The translations under genes and the position numbers were made by a program. The notes below the pieces were generated by a model that saw nothing but the letters and a program-made list of their open reading frames with translations, made no database searches and had not been told where the DNA came from. Shown here in pieces: positions 31,105 to 42,417 of a stretch of DNA of 64,000 bases (its first letter is position 1; each line of letters begins with the position of its first letter). The stretch lies in contig OZ007516.1 of the NCBI GenBank assembly GCA_963931865.1, positions 12,371,937 to 12,435,936 of the forward strand, in the 5' to 3' direction. The DNA comes from Axinella damicornis. Taxonomy: Eukaryota > Porifera > Demospongiae > Axinellida > Axinellidae.

Positions 31105-31640
31105 CACTCCTGGTAGGGGAAAAATTGTGCCGCGTAAATAAATAATTAATTAATCCAATATAATATATATAATGTTTGAGTACTTAGGCTTGGCCTACAG
31201 AAATTCTGACTACACCGCCGTGATCGCTATCATGCCCTGACCTGAATGTAAAAAGTTGGTGTTGAAACTCATCTTTGGTGGTGGAGATATGAGCGCTTTT
31301 GTCTCGCCGTGGCTGCCATTGCTCGAGCGCTCTCTTCGACTTCCGGTGGCAGTACCGTTCTTAGGAAAGGCACACGAAGATTCTGACCACACGGCCGTGA
31401 TTGCTGTAGTTTACTGACGCTTACATGCCAAACCTCACCGTGCTGGCGAAGTTGTGAGCGCTGTAGCAGTTTCTTGTGTTCTCCTTGGGCCGCCATTGCT
31501 GACTCAGCTCAATCGATCGACGTTGACGCGACGTCGTCGACCGAGAGCGCGAGCGTGGTCCTCACGTAGCATGTGCGTTAATTGGAATGAGTTGCAATAC
31601 CTAGCTTGCGCTACCGTCCAGTTGCAACCGGTTGCAACGC
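31105..31640 (+). repeat. GCCGCGTAAATAA interspersed repeat, copy 2
   Basis: CACTCCTGGTAGGGGAAAAA, TTGTGCCGCGTAAATAA, GAGTACTTAGG, TGAGCGCTTTTGTCT and GACTTCCGGTGGCAGTACCG are shared in order with 57090-57610, and in part with 15060-15215. Family unknown; no open frame is conserved. Confidence 0.75.
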
Positions 31641-32069
31641 GGCTACCAGGAGTGCGGTTGCCCCTCGTGTATATAGGTAGATCTTACAAGCATTTCGCTT
31701 TTGACCTAGGTTCCCAGTAATGATCAGGAACCCCCCCCTACAACACATGTACTATGGTACCACTCGTGGCATTTAAAACACATTATCATGTCCTCTTCAC
31801 CATCTTCTGCGTGAGGCATTCGGCAATTACACTACATATCCACAATCTGCTCCTTTGTGATTGCACGCCGGTCTCTGGTTGTTGGGAAGACAGTCATCTT
31901 TCGATTTACAAGGCAATTGAGAAAATGTTTTCTGGAGTGTCACTGCAAAGACACGCTACTTGAATTTGTCACCAAAACGAGGTTATCATTATCTGTCATG
32001 TGACTGCCACATGACTATATTGTTACATGACTGTACTATCATTTGACTAAATTGGTCACATCACTGCAG

Positions 32070-32536
32070 CCCACTGGATGATGTTATTGACCAGGTTGGT
32101 GGTCCAGAGTCTGTGACGGAGATGACAAGAGGTGAGAGGTTGGAGGGGTGAAAGAGTGCACTATGAACTACGAGACAGTGACTCAAGAGCCTCAACAACC
32201 AAGAGGTCAGATTCCTTGTTGAGTATGCCTGTTGTAGTAGACCACACCCTCTCTACATGCAACCACTTGGTATCCATTTTATAGCACACTACATTCTTGG
32301 ATGGAAAGAAACTGGTGGCCACCATATCTGATGCAGCCAGCACTGGTACAGACATGCTTATTTTCATTCCATTCCATGCTTACTGGACTGGGAATGTGGC
32401 CGTCCATTCCTCAGGTATCTCACTGCATGCGGACATGGGGGTGGGTAACCAGTGCCGACGGTTCCACATCACCATGGAGCTGCCCTGGAGAGCAGAGAAG
32501 GCAGCCGGGGAGAACACACAGAGCAAAGCAGTCCAG
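32070..32536 (+). pseudogene. Strawberry-notch (SBNO) helicase fragment, frameshifted
   Basis: SBNO proteins are SNF2/DEAD-related helicase-like nuclear regulators. Three exons are visible: 32070-32131 (PLDDVIDQVGGPESVTEMTR), 32285-32345 ([17 protein letters not shown]) and 32415-32536 ([20 protein letters not shown], then [10 protein letters not shown]). They match consecutive blocks of the SBNO C-terminal helicase lobe, and the splice between exons two and three joins in phase. Right after LPWRAEKA the frame shifts: the expected GRTHR motif VI (GRTHRAKQS) is encoded, but in another frame, and the preceding QQF-type residues are missing. A small deletion has destroyed helicase motif VI. No upstream or downstream SBNO exons were found. 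This is a decayed partial duplicate. Confidence 0.8.
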
Positions 32537-32636
32537 GTAGGGGGAGGGACAGTGAGAGGGAAAGGAGGAATGGGGATGGGAAAGAGGGAGAAGGAGGGAT
32601 GGGGATATGGGAGGGAAGGGGGATGAAGGAGGAGGG

Positions 32637-32672
<36 letters not shown>

Positions 32673-32690
32673 GAACTTGCTTCATAGCAT
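32537..32690. repeat. Purine-rich tract ending in about 31-bp poly-G
   Basis: GGGA-rich sequence followed by an uninterrupted G run from about 32640 to 32670. Confidence 0.9.
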
Positions 32691-32727
32691 CTTCTGTAAG
32701 ATAGGATGGGGTCAGAACAAGACACTA

Positions 32728-33322
32728 CCGTATAGCGCCAAAGTTTCGAGGGACAAAATTTTCGCGGATTGGCCTTTTACAAATTTCGCGGAAATAATTT
32801 TCGCGGATTGAGGATTCTGGTTAGCCCCGCCCAGTCTGATGCGGCCACCGCGCGTGCCGCGCGCAAGTAGTGCGGGCCGACGTGCACACTCGATCGATCG
32901 TTTGTAGTTGTAACAGTGTGACACGGTAACACTCGATCTCACCACTGCCACAGCGAAGGGATCCTTGCTATTCCCAGGTTCTCTCGTACAAGGCAACTGT
33001 TCACCGATACGCGATAGCTGCATCCCGATCCCATCTGTGTTGGTATACACACGAACCGTCGCCGCGCCTCTGACTGCTAGATGCTGAACGTTTCGGTGGC
33101 CACAGTTCTCAGATCACTCAACACGGACATGTGCCAAAGAAGATATCGTAGTGCTCCACATTTGCGTGGCGGTACAATTCACTGTCGAGTGATAGCGGCT
33201 AAGCCTCAGGGCGCTAGCTACTAGCTAGTATTGAAAAAATTCGCGAGCTTAATTTTCGAGGTCCAAGACCAATCCGCGAAAACCGCGAAAATTATGCGCC
33301 TCGAAAATTTGGCGCTATACGG
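32728..33322. mobile_element. 595-bp MITE with TA TSD, ends ACCGTATAGCGCCAAA
   Basis: The terminal inverted repeats are ACCGTATAGCGCCAAAGTTT and its imperfect complement (AAATTTGGCGCTATACGGT), with further paired blocks (AATTTTCGCGGATT). A TA dinucleotide flanks each end, as in Tc1/mariner-type elements. No transposase. Confidence 0.8.
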
Positions 33323-33514
33323 TATGTCTGGACCCAGTGACACTATTGCACAAAGCAAGTGTGTCAGAGTAGTGGGCTACACGGAACTCACACAGATGCA
33401 GTGGGCATGGCAAGCGCTCGCAACACCTTTGCGTAGCACAGAGAGCTGCCTGGCACCAGACTTTGACTAGCCAAAGTGACCACTGTTAGTACTGCAGTTA
33501 TACTGCACTAATTA

Positions 33515-33740
33515 AAACACTTTAACCCTTTACCAACCAATTACAAGTATACATCATGAGACTTCAAACTTTATGATGTCACATCCGGCAATGTCCTTTG
33601 GAGATAGCCTCTATAGCCCATAAAAACATATTAGGGTGGGACAGGGGGAGGTGGATAGGTGCACCCAGAGGGTGAAAACAGCGTGGCCGTGTCTGGGCTT
33701 GGCTGTCTTCGGGTGGGCCATTTCTATGTCAATAGCAGAC
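33515..33740 (+). repeat. Interspersed repeat, copy 3 of 3
   Basis: AACCCTTTACCAACCAAT, TTATGATGTCACATCCGGCA, GGTGCACCC and GTGGCCGTGTCTGGGCTTGG match 8817-9220 and 20880-21210. The CCCTTT start near TTAA suggests a piggyBac-like origin (inference). Confidence 0.6.
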
Positions 33741-34951
33741 TTAGCTCTCTATCAAGAGGTTTGTGAACTTGTTTTGTAGCAGTAACGTGGACGCAAAACT
33801 AACTCATTGTGGGTAGTAACATTTGATTATTGGAGTGGACAAAATCTTCAGATTTTCAGGTTTTTGAAATTGGTATACTTTCAATACAGTTCGCTAAAAG
33901 CACTTTTTAAACACGTTTTGGGATGAGTTTAGATCTATTTTTGTCTCGGGCACCGAAGTGCCGAGACACAGTGCTGGATGCGTAGGTACGTACGTACGTG
34001 TGTTGTAGTACGTACGTACGTGGTACATATGTCGCTTTTCGCAATGCGCACGGGCATGTGCAGCAACCTGTTCGGCACTCTTAATAGGGTGTATTTATAG
34101 CCTGCAAGTATATCCTCGAAAAGTGATTATGGGTTCTGCTTGGCTGCTCATAAATACACCTTACCAAGTCTGCTATAAATCAGGACAATGAATACTCACT
34201 CATCCATACACAGTGTGCTCATCCAAGTGCATACTAACTACACACACTCAGCTCTAGCTAGCTAGCTAGCTAGCTAGATAGATAGATAGGTAGATAATTG
34301 CTGAAAGAATTGGCCAAGGTGTTGTCTAGGTCCATTTATGAATTAAAATTAAAACGGCCCACCTGGCTCTGACTAAACATCAAGCCCAGACACAAACCAT
34401 ACTGCTTTTCCATACTGCAAAATTCCCTCTCCCCCCAAATTCCCTCAAACCCCCCACCCCCCACCCCTAAAATGGGACTATGATTGGGATTTCCCCTCTC
34501 TTCAACAGAGATGTACTGGTTCTTGAATGATTGATGATTGGCTGCCTTCCTCTTTCTGTGACAATACAGATCTGCATGTTTTTCCTCCTCTCTGTGTGAA
34601 GACCTTAGAACATGAGCCCAAACAGTGGAAATACCTGTGTGGGGTGTTGGAGCATAGAGAGACATGCCAAATCACAATAGGCATGCTAAACGTCTGTAGT
34701 CAAATGTCCATGATAACCTTTATTGTTGATAGTAGCATATTGTAACTTTGCATATGTCTGTCTTGCTGTATTTGTGTAGATGATTTTCTTGTGCTTTGTA
34801 ACTGACTGTAGCTTATGAGAGTGTGTACCAGTCACATGTAGTAACTGCTCATTCCCCAGACCCTGAGATGTGTCTGGGAATGGGACTGGTGTGTCAGTTC
34901 ATTTGTTCATCTCATACATAGCACTGTACGTGCGTATTATTATTTCTCCAG
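33741..34951. other. Intergenic; small palindromes and TAGC microsatellite only
   Basis: A small hairpin (GTCTCGGGCAC, then GTGCCGAGAC) lies at 33945-33969, and a CTAGCTAG/TAGATAGA tract at about 34254-34295. No gene recognised. Confidence 0.5.
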
Positions 34952-35211
34952 GTATTTCCAGTGTCCGCCACACTACGGGCTCTTTGCTCCACTGCCAAAG
35001 GTGGAGAAACTGGCATCAGCAGCCGATGAAGGTGAGGAGAGAGAGAGGGTGTGTATGTGCTGCTTGGATTCGTCATTGTAATTAATTATCTGCAGTACAA
35101 TACTGTATAGAGCCAGTGGGAGTCTGAGATTGGCTATGGCCCACATCATTCAGTACTACGTGGTAGACCAATCACTACAAAATAAGTGTTACCCATGAAC
35201 ACCTCTACCCC

Positions 35212-35400
35212 AGGGGCGTCCACTTTCCCTCCCCACCTACCCCCTCCCCCTCCCTCTCCTCCCCCTACCCCCTCTCCCCTCCCTCTCCTCCCCCTACCCC
35301 CTCCCCTCCCCTCTCCTCCCCCCTACCCCCTCCCTCTCCTCCCCCTACCCCCTCCCCTTCCCTCTACCCCCTCTCCCTCCCTCTCCTCCCCACCCTGGTG
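35212..35400. repeat. (CCCCCTCCCTCTCCTC)n pyrimidine repeat
   Basis: Short tandem C/T units of about 30 bases. The proline-rich open frame across it is compositional. Confidence 0.9.
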
Positions 35401-36577
35401 AAGAAGCCCGCTTTGGGCCAGAGACCTAGTGAATTTTCGATGCACCACCAGCTTATTCGACTCCAGCAGCAGGCAACACTCTCAGGTGAGAGGATCTAGA
35501 GGCATCTGCATTGTACATAACGGCCTTGCATGATCCCATACCCATGCAAACACTCGCATGTGCGGTTGCATTTAGTTAGGCCAGCGTCTATGGTTGACTT
35601 TTCATGGACATTTCTCTGCATTACGGTCTTTATTGACATGTACCTGTGAACCGGTGAAGTCCCAGCTGGAGTTGAGAACGACTTCTGTACGCTTGGAGGC
35701 ATCCAGGTTGGACTAGTTTAGCTCGAGTGTAGGCACTCTCCACCGGGCTGATCGCACACGAACGGCTCAGTTTACAACCACGAGAGTCATGAATAAAATT
35801 GGAAACGAATTGCTTCAGTGAGATCTGATTTGTCAGTTGAAACGCAAATCAAGTGCAATGTTTGCTAGACCCTCTTCCGCGCGCAGCTTCGCCGCGCGCC
35901 GCTTGACCGGCCGGGCGGAGAGGGGCTAGTGGCTAGACTAGCTTCTAATGTGCCCCTTTGTGAAAAAATTGCCTATTGAGCAACCACTTGACTAAGCAAG
36001 GTTTCTGAATGGTATGAATCTCATTATGTATTCTGGGCCAGATCACTGAAACAAGGCTATACATACACTGTACTTTTGACCTTGGCAAAATGAGTTTGAG
36101 TACGTAATGTTGTCATCACCTCTTTCCTCACTCCCCACTTGAATCAGTCACATGACCCAGAGGACAGCCAGGTGGGGACCTGAGGCGAGAGCTGGAGCAG
36201 GAGCAGTCTCGGGGCAGCTGGAGGCGGACCTCAAGAGAACCACTGTAAGTGCGGCCATGCAACAATAGTACATTGTATTTTGGGGGAAGAGAAGAGGTTG
36301 GAAACTATTGTTTTGCTAGGTCTCTTGTTGTTCAGAATCTTTCCCTCTCCCCTGCGTGAAAGTCTTGTTTCTAATTTCTACAACTTGACCACACCCTGTT
36401 TTACTGCCACAACTTATGGTATCTCATTCTGCATGGCTGACATCGCTGTATTAAAAATTGGTATATAGGCCTCATCTAAAAGTCGGTGGTAGCCGATGCA
36501 AGGGATTTCATGCCTTATACCCATGTACATGCACATTGCAACATGCACACACACAACAGGGTAACATGCAAAACCGG

Positions 36578-36616
36578 GAGGGGGGGGGGGGGGGGCGGGG
36601 GGGGGGGGGGGGAGGG
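36578..36616. repeat. Poly-G run
   Basis: About 36 G residues interrupted by single C and A bases. Confidence 0.9.
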
Positions 36617-37411
36617 GATGATAAACGAAGGGATCGCTGTATGTGTTTTGATGTCATTGTCTGCCAGACAGGCAGCCATCAATGTTATGAACCATGGGAA
36701 TCATTCTCGCACTGCACAGAGGAAGGGCCTCAGGTGCCATGACATCAGAGGAGGACGTTTGATGGTAAGCATGCAGGACAATGCCTACTACCTCAGTACC
36801 ACAGATACCTGGGTATGTGTTCCACAATGTACTTGCATCCCTTCGTCCCTCCTCCTCCTCCCCTTCTCTTCCCATCATCCAGTGGAAACGTTATCTGCTC
36901 GTCTTCAGGATTACAGATACAGCTTCTGAAGGCACAAGTAGTCCAGGAGGTGCAAGCAGGTCAGGAGAACTGTCAGCTGGACTATGACCAACAGGTATTT
37001 TGTTTTACATGTGTGGTGTGTGGGTTATGTGATTGATATTTAGGGGTGTGACCGTGTGTGTTGTGTGTGTGTGTGTGCATGGTCTGGTGGTTTGTATGTG
37101 ACGAAGTGTTGAGTGGTGTTGAGTAGTCAAAATTAAGCAATTTAGATTTTGAGAACGTCTGGTGGTTTGAGTGAGTTTTTCTTGTCAATAACACCTTTCT
37201 GGATCTGGAATGTAGGATAGTCAATAGGCGTATATTAGTTAGTCTGGATCCCTAGATCCCCTAAGAATGATCTGACTTGCAGAACAACTGCTTGCACTGA
37301 TGGCCTCATCTAGCATGTTTTCCAGCTTATAATTATGTCTGCTCTCATTCTACTAGGAAAACAGACGTATATTCTTGTGGCTGAGTGTCTGGTGTCTATA
37401 TTCATGTCTCC

Positions 37412-37611
37412 NNNNNNNNNNNNNNNNNNNNNNNNNNNNNNNNNNNNNNNNNNNNNNNNNNNNNNNNNNNNNNNNNNNNNNNNNNNNNNNNNNNNNNNNN
37501 NNNNNNNNNNNNNNNNNNNNNNNNNNNNNNNNNNNNNNNNNNNNNNNNNNNNNNNNNNNNNNNNNNNNNNNNNNNNNNNNNNNNNNNNNNNNNNNNNNNN
37601 NNNNNNNNNNN
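37412..37611. other. Assembly gap (200 N)
   Basis: Exactly 200 unknown bases, a typical fixed-size scaffold gap. Sequence order across it is not proven by the window. Confidence 0.99.
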
Positions 37612-37683
37612 TACAGCTGGTCAAGTGCAGTACCAGCTGGATCGTAGCTCTACTCAACTGCTGAGCATGTAATCTGCAATTAA

Positions 37684-38276
37684 CCCTTTTAAGCCCCAAT
37701 GACGTCATTTAGACCCTTTGCACTTGTAGGGCTTCTCGTCAGTCCAAAAAGGCTTCAGAGGGCCTAGGGACGACTTTGAGGGACGAACGAAAAAATTTGG
37801 TCAGATTTCGGCACACATCCCCTACTAAATGTAGAAGCCGGGGGGGGGGGGGGGTATCGAAAGGGGGGGCAGCAGCCCTCCCTTCGCATGTCGTCGTCGG
37901 TGGTTTTTCTGATTTTAATGAGATTCATTGACCCGAGGATTTTGATTTTAATGATATTCATAGACCCCACCCAGGGCCTCAAGAAAACATCCAAATTGGT
38001 GGTGTAAGGTGTGCCATCAGTCAGATCTGGTCCAAGTTTAGGGAAATGCTGGGCGAAAATCCGGCTGACATCCAACTTTGACCTCCAATTGCTGGGCTTG
38101 TGGGGTTATGAATATCATTAACAGTATTGCCAGAGGGGTCTCTCCATGTGTGCGGGCCCCACCAAGTTTGGCCGCTGAGGAATGAATGCTGTGGGAGAGG
38201 AGTATCTACGAAAGTGGTGTGCGCTGAATGCATGAAAATGTGTTGTCTTGGTGGGAAGAATTCAGTGGTTAAAGGG
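37684..38276. mobile_element. piggyBac-like MITE with TTAA flanks
   Basis: The ends are CCCTTTTAAGCCC and CAGTGGTTAAAGGG, flanked on each side by TTAA (37680-37683 and 38277-38280), the piggyBac target signature. Length 593 bp, non-coding. An internal poly-G run lies at about 37840-37853. Confidence 0.65.
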
Positions 38277-38462
38277 TTAATATGTCATGGAGGATCAATG
38301 AATCTCATTAAGAATCGGCAAACCATCCCAAACTGGCACACAGTGCAAGTCTAGGCCGTTTTGAGGGCCTATTCTCACCCACTCTGAAGCATGTGTACCT
38401 ATCACCTTCCCCCAAACAGTTTAGCTCTAGCTTGTCATGTCATGTTCATTATGTTACAATGT

Positions 38463-38531
38463 ACTGTGACATGCATGTAAAGAGGGAATGACATGCATGT
38501 AAAGAGGGAATGACATGCATGTAAAGAGGGA
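38463..38531. repeat. 22-bp tandem repeat, three units
   Basis: GACATGCATGTAAAGAGGGA recurs three times in direct succession. Confidence 0.9.
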
Positions 38532-38690
38532 AGTGATACTGTATTATATTGTAGTCCTGCCAGATACAGTTGGAATGCAAGAGTTTGGAATGCAATTAAG
38601 GATTGTGTGAGAGCAAAGAGAATAGGATATGTATTCAAGTGTTGTGAGTAATTTCGTGTAGCTGTGAGTTATTATCATGCAGTGATTTAG

Positions 38691-38875
38691 TCATTTCCAC
38701 CCTCTTCTCTCCCTGAGAGCCTCCTTGAACTTGGTTTCCACAGTAGAGACCTCACTGATGAGGTCAGTGAGGGCTTTGGAGAGAGCCTCTTGGGGGCTGT
38801 AGTATGGTGTGGTCTGTACGCGAAGAACAAACTTGTGTTCCAGGGGATGCGGAACTTTGTATCCAGCAAACAGCA
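38691..38875 (-). CDS. POLR2J: POLR2J (RPB11) C-terminal exon
   Basis: RPB11 pairs with RPB3 in the assembly core of RNA polymerase II. This exon, read on the minus strand after an AG acceptor, encodes [20 protein letters not shown], then [20 protein letters not shown] and a helical end ERRGWK before TGA. This is the conserved second half of RPB11, and the stop is at the expected position for the roughly 117-residue family. The first-half exon(s), with the TLGN-type motif, were not found within a few kb upstream, so the gene is either split by a long intron or is a lone exon copy. Confidence 0.75.
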
Positions 38876-38899
38876 CTCATAGCAGCTGGCTGTTGGTAA

Positions 38900-40686
38900 C
38901 AGGGAGTTTAAAAAGCAGTAGAATCAGTTTACAGCATTGGTCAGTACCTCATGCATACTACTAACATCTGCTAGACCCTCTCTCCCTTTTCTCTCCGTCC
39001 TGCCCCCAACTTCCAGAAAGCGAGAGAATTGGTCTTGCTCGATAGACTAGGAGTGATTGGACTTGGAGGATAAATGAAGTGGTTATTGGTCCGGCAGGAA
39101 GTAGGGCGATGGGTTAGGGTATACTAAGGCCAGGGCTGGTGCTCAATGTGCATGCCAAGGGGTGGTCACTCCAACACGCACCGTACTTTAAGAGGGTCAC
39201 AGCCTGTGACCATCCAAAAAATTGCCTGTGACCGAACGACCGTACTGCTAAACTGCCGGTGACGCTGTGACTGTCGCAAAAACCTACCTGACTCTTGGTA
39301 GTATATAGTCTCGTTCCCAGACGTTCACGCCCACCGGCGGAGAACGTCTGGTCGTTTGAGCTACATTTCTTGTCACTGAGGCGTGGCCAGCGTAGGTGTA
39401 ATTGAAGCGCTGATTGCGCTAAGAATGTAATTTATCAGAGAAATACATTGTGTAAACGCTCCTTTCTGTACTATTTGTCGTGCAACCCTACCTTCAAGCA
39501 GTCAGCGACGTCCCCTAGCCCTTACCCCCGAAACATCCGCTTCTAGCAGAAGGGCAGTGGACTTCTTCGTCATTCCGGTATTGCCGTAAACCGTTGTTTT
39601 TCGAAGTTGGAGATGGCTGAAAGGTTCTTAGAAGCTACGAAGGGGTGTCATCAACCAACAACGAAGTAAGTCCTCTTACGAGCTGTTTAAACTGAGCTGT
39701 TTAAACTGAGCTGTTTTTGACTCTTCGATCGATCAGTGATGTAATCCACGATGATTAGTAGCAAATTATGGGCGCGCTCTTCGATTTCATTAGCCATCTC
39801 AAATTCCAGATGGGAAAGGTGTTGGTGACAAGAAGTCTCACTCAGACCCTCTCCGCGGGGGCGTGCGTAGATGGGGCTGGGCACCAGACTAGTAGTATAC
39901 AGAGTAATACGGTAAGCCACACCCATGGCACACCACTGTATACAGGGTCAGAATCGCTGGTTGCAGCTCAAGTACGGTGCTTATTGGTGTGACCACCCCG
40001 TGCATGCATGTCCGGTACCTATACGTAAAGTATGTACTTCCTGGCGGACCAATATCCACGTCGAAAGACATGAAAGATAAACTGGTCACCGAGTTTGTTG
40101 GGCATCAATTAGAAATTATGCTGTTGTTCAGGTCCCCAGACAAGCGAGACTCCAGAAACCTACATCATACTTACTTCTTCTCTCCATCAAGCAAGAGAAC
40201 GACTTGAATACAGCTGGGGCGTTCATCCTGCATGTGCGTCCTGCACACGTACACAGTCAGGCTGACAGTACATTATTACTGGAAGGGGATTCCCTGCAAT
40301 GCGATCACGTGCACGTGTCCCGGAAAGAGCTATCCCGGAGTGGTTTTCAAATCTTCAATGCCAGCTTAGAAAACTACTCCGGTACTGTAGCCCGGAAAAA
40401 CCAAAGACAGATGACTGGATTGCAACTTCAGCGCACTTGGGCGGGAGGCTGAACTTGGCCCTGGTGGGAGGCTGCCCGACTAGGTCTTAGGGAAGCCAGA
40501 CCACAAGAAGGTAACCACGTGGGCGTGCTTTCATGCATCCCATGCATGCTACACTGCATGCACTGCAGCCATACATCAATCAGTGGATACATGTCTATAC
40601 TGCTAGTATAATGGCTATAGTAGTTGCTCGAGGAGGAGCTCAGAGTGGTCCTATCTTGGTTGTTGAATCCCCCCTCCCCCCAATAG
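38900..40686. other. No confident gene; weak exon candidates
   Basis: An ATG exon at 39613-39665 (MAERFLEATKGCHQPTT) ends in a good GTAAGT donor and could be a first exon of the plus-strand gene downstream. An open frame at about 40320-40490 (PEWFSNLQCQLRKLLRYCSP) looks protein-like but I do not recognise it. Neither can be joined to VPS33A with confidence. Confidence 0.25.
39308..39365 (+). repeat. TAGTCTCGTTCCCAGA element end, matches 56145-56199 inverted
   Basis: TAGTCTCGTTCCCAGACGTT, then CACGCCCACCGGCGGAGAAC and GTCTGGTCGTTTGAG recur in inverted orientation at about 56145-56199. A further block at about 39390-39435 (GAAGCGCTGATTGC) is shared inverted with about 47500. Confidence 0.6.
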
Positions 40687-41456
40687 GTTATTGTGTGGGA
40701 TGAGGTACTGATCAGCCCTGTGGGGGTCATAGCGGAGGTACAGTTCCTTCACAAGCAGTTAGTGTACAAGATGGTACGCCTCCCTGCTCCCAACCTGACA
40801 GAGCAGTACCCTGAGGCCAACGAGTACCTCTTCTTCACGAGGCCAAAGATGTTGTGTTGAGGCCATCAGCAAAACCTCAGCATGCAGTGTCACAGTTTAA
40901 TGATGGAGTTCTCCAGATAATAATTATTGCGGGGAGCATTTCTCAGTCAGCTGTGTGCTCAGTATATTTATTCACTATACCGAGTTGCTCAGTATGTCTG
41001 TTATTGAAGGAACCAAGTCGAGCGCATTGATTATCCCCTCCTCTCCTTGTTGTAGAACCTCCTCCAAAAAACAAGGGAAGAGGTTCGTGGTGGTGTTTGT
41101 ACCCAAGAAGGCCCAGCACTGCGTGACAAGGTTCCATGTACGTAACCATGCACATCTTGTCTTTCTTGTTTATACCCACCCACCTCTTAACCCCACTGCA
41201 CACACAAAGTCCGCCTTCCACCCCACCACATTTCTCCACATGGGTCATTCCATGTCAAATCAACACAAAAAAATCCTCACCTCTTCTGATTTTGACGAAA
41301 CTTGGTGAGCCTGTTAGTTCTATTAGGAAACCACTGCACACCAAATTTCAGCTTCTGAAGTGCTATAGCTTTTCAACTGCAACAAATTTAATTTTGGCCT
41401 CAGGTGCCGCGTGCCATGACTGAAATACCCATATCTTCTGATGTGATCAACGTAGG

Positions 41457-42385
41457 GATGCCAGAGGACAGACTATACATATAGGACAGACGAAGCCTTC
41501 CCCTGGTGTACCCATCTCGGAATGCCAGAGGACAGACTACATGTAGGACAGACGAAGCGGTCCCCTGGTGTACCCTTCTCGGGATGCCAGAGGACAGACT
41601 ACATATAGGACAGACGAAGCCTTCCCCTGGTGTACCTTTCTCGGGATGCCAGAGGACAGACTACATGTAGGACAGACGAAGCGGTCCCCTGGTGTACCCT
41701 TCTCGGGATGCCAGAGGACAGACTAACGTTATTATAGGACAGACGAAGCCTTCCCCTGGTGTACCCTTCTCGGGATGCCAGAGGACAGACTACATGTAGG
41801 ACAGACGAAGCCTTCCCCTGGTGTACCCTTCTCAGGATGCCAGAGGACAGACTACATATAGGACAGACGAAGCCTTCCCCTGGTGTACCCTTCTCAGGAT
41901 GCCAGAGGACAGACTAACGTTATTATAGGACAGACGAAGCCTTCCCCTGGTGTACCCTTCTCGGGATGCCAGAGGACAGACTACATGTAGGACAGACGAA
42001 GCCTTCCCCTGGTGTACCCTTCTCGGGATGCCAGAGGACAGACTACATATAGGACAGACGAAGCCTTCCCCTGGTGTACCCTTCTCAGGATGCCAGAGGA
42101 CAGACTAACGTTATTATAGGACAGACGAAGCCTTCCCCTGGTGTACCCATCTCGGGATGGCAGAGGACAGACTACATGTAGGACAGACGAAGCCTTCCCC
42201 TTGTGTACCCTTCTCAGGATGCCAGAGGACAGACTAACGTTATTATAGGACAGACGAAGCCTTCCCCTGGTGTACCCATCTCGGGATGCCAGAGGACAGA
42301 CTACATGTAGGACAGACGAAGCCTTCCCCTGGTGTACCCTTCTCGGGATGCCAGAGGACAGACTATACATATAGGACAGACAAGG
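41457..42385. repeat. 62-67 bp minisatellite, about 15 units, with higher-order pattern
   Basis: Each unit contains GCCAGAGGACAGACTA, a variable box, GGACAGACGAAGCC(TT/GG)CCCC and TGGTGTACCC(T/A)TCTC. Three box variants occur: CATGTA (G), CATATA (A) and the 5-bp longer ACGTTATTATA (C); a TACATATA form (T) caps both ends. The order is approximately T-G-A-G, C-G-A, C-G-A, C-G, C-G-T, so the array partly evolved by duplication of a C-G-A trimer. It lies where VPS33A exons should be. Confidence 0.93.
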
Positions 42386-42417
42386 CTTCCCTGGCACCCC
42401 TTATGAGAATACCACTG

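Larger units (their letters stand above)
34952..37000 (+). pseudogene. CAP-Gly / coiled-coil (CLIP-like) gene fragment
   Basis: The exon 34952-35031 encodes YFQCPPHYGLFAPLPKVEKL, the C-terminal half of a CAP-Gly microtubule-binding domain as in CLIP proteins. The conserved YF-x-C and GLFAP-x-x-KV elements support this; the GKNDG core motif is not present upstream. Possible later exons: about 35407-35485 (PSEFSMHHQLIRLQQQATLS), about 36160-36240 (RRELEQEQSRG, then EADLKRTT in a shifted frame) and about 36910-36993 (LLKAQVVQEVQAGQENCQLD), all helical/coiled-coil-like. The frame shift in the third piece and the missing CAP-Gly start suggest a decayed copy, which then runs into the assembly gap. 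CLIP assignment rests mainly on the first exon. Confidence 0.5.

Noticed and set aside
32380..32725. Proline-rich frames over the poly-G run
   Set aside because: Produced by homopolymer sequence, antisense to the SBNO fragment.
37310..37708. Open frames across the assembly gap
   Set aside because: Most residues are unknown because of the 200 N.
41457..42385. Possible CRISPR-like array
   Set aside because: Units are contiguous 62-67 bp tandem copies with variant boxes, not short repeats with unique spacers, and the genome is animal.
41981..42397. 138-codon minus-strand frame with repeated HVVCPLASRDGYTRG-like segments
   Set aside because: It lies entirely within the minisatellite; the protein repeats simply mirror the DNA repeat.
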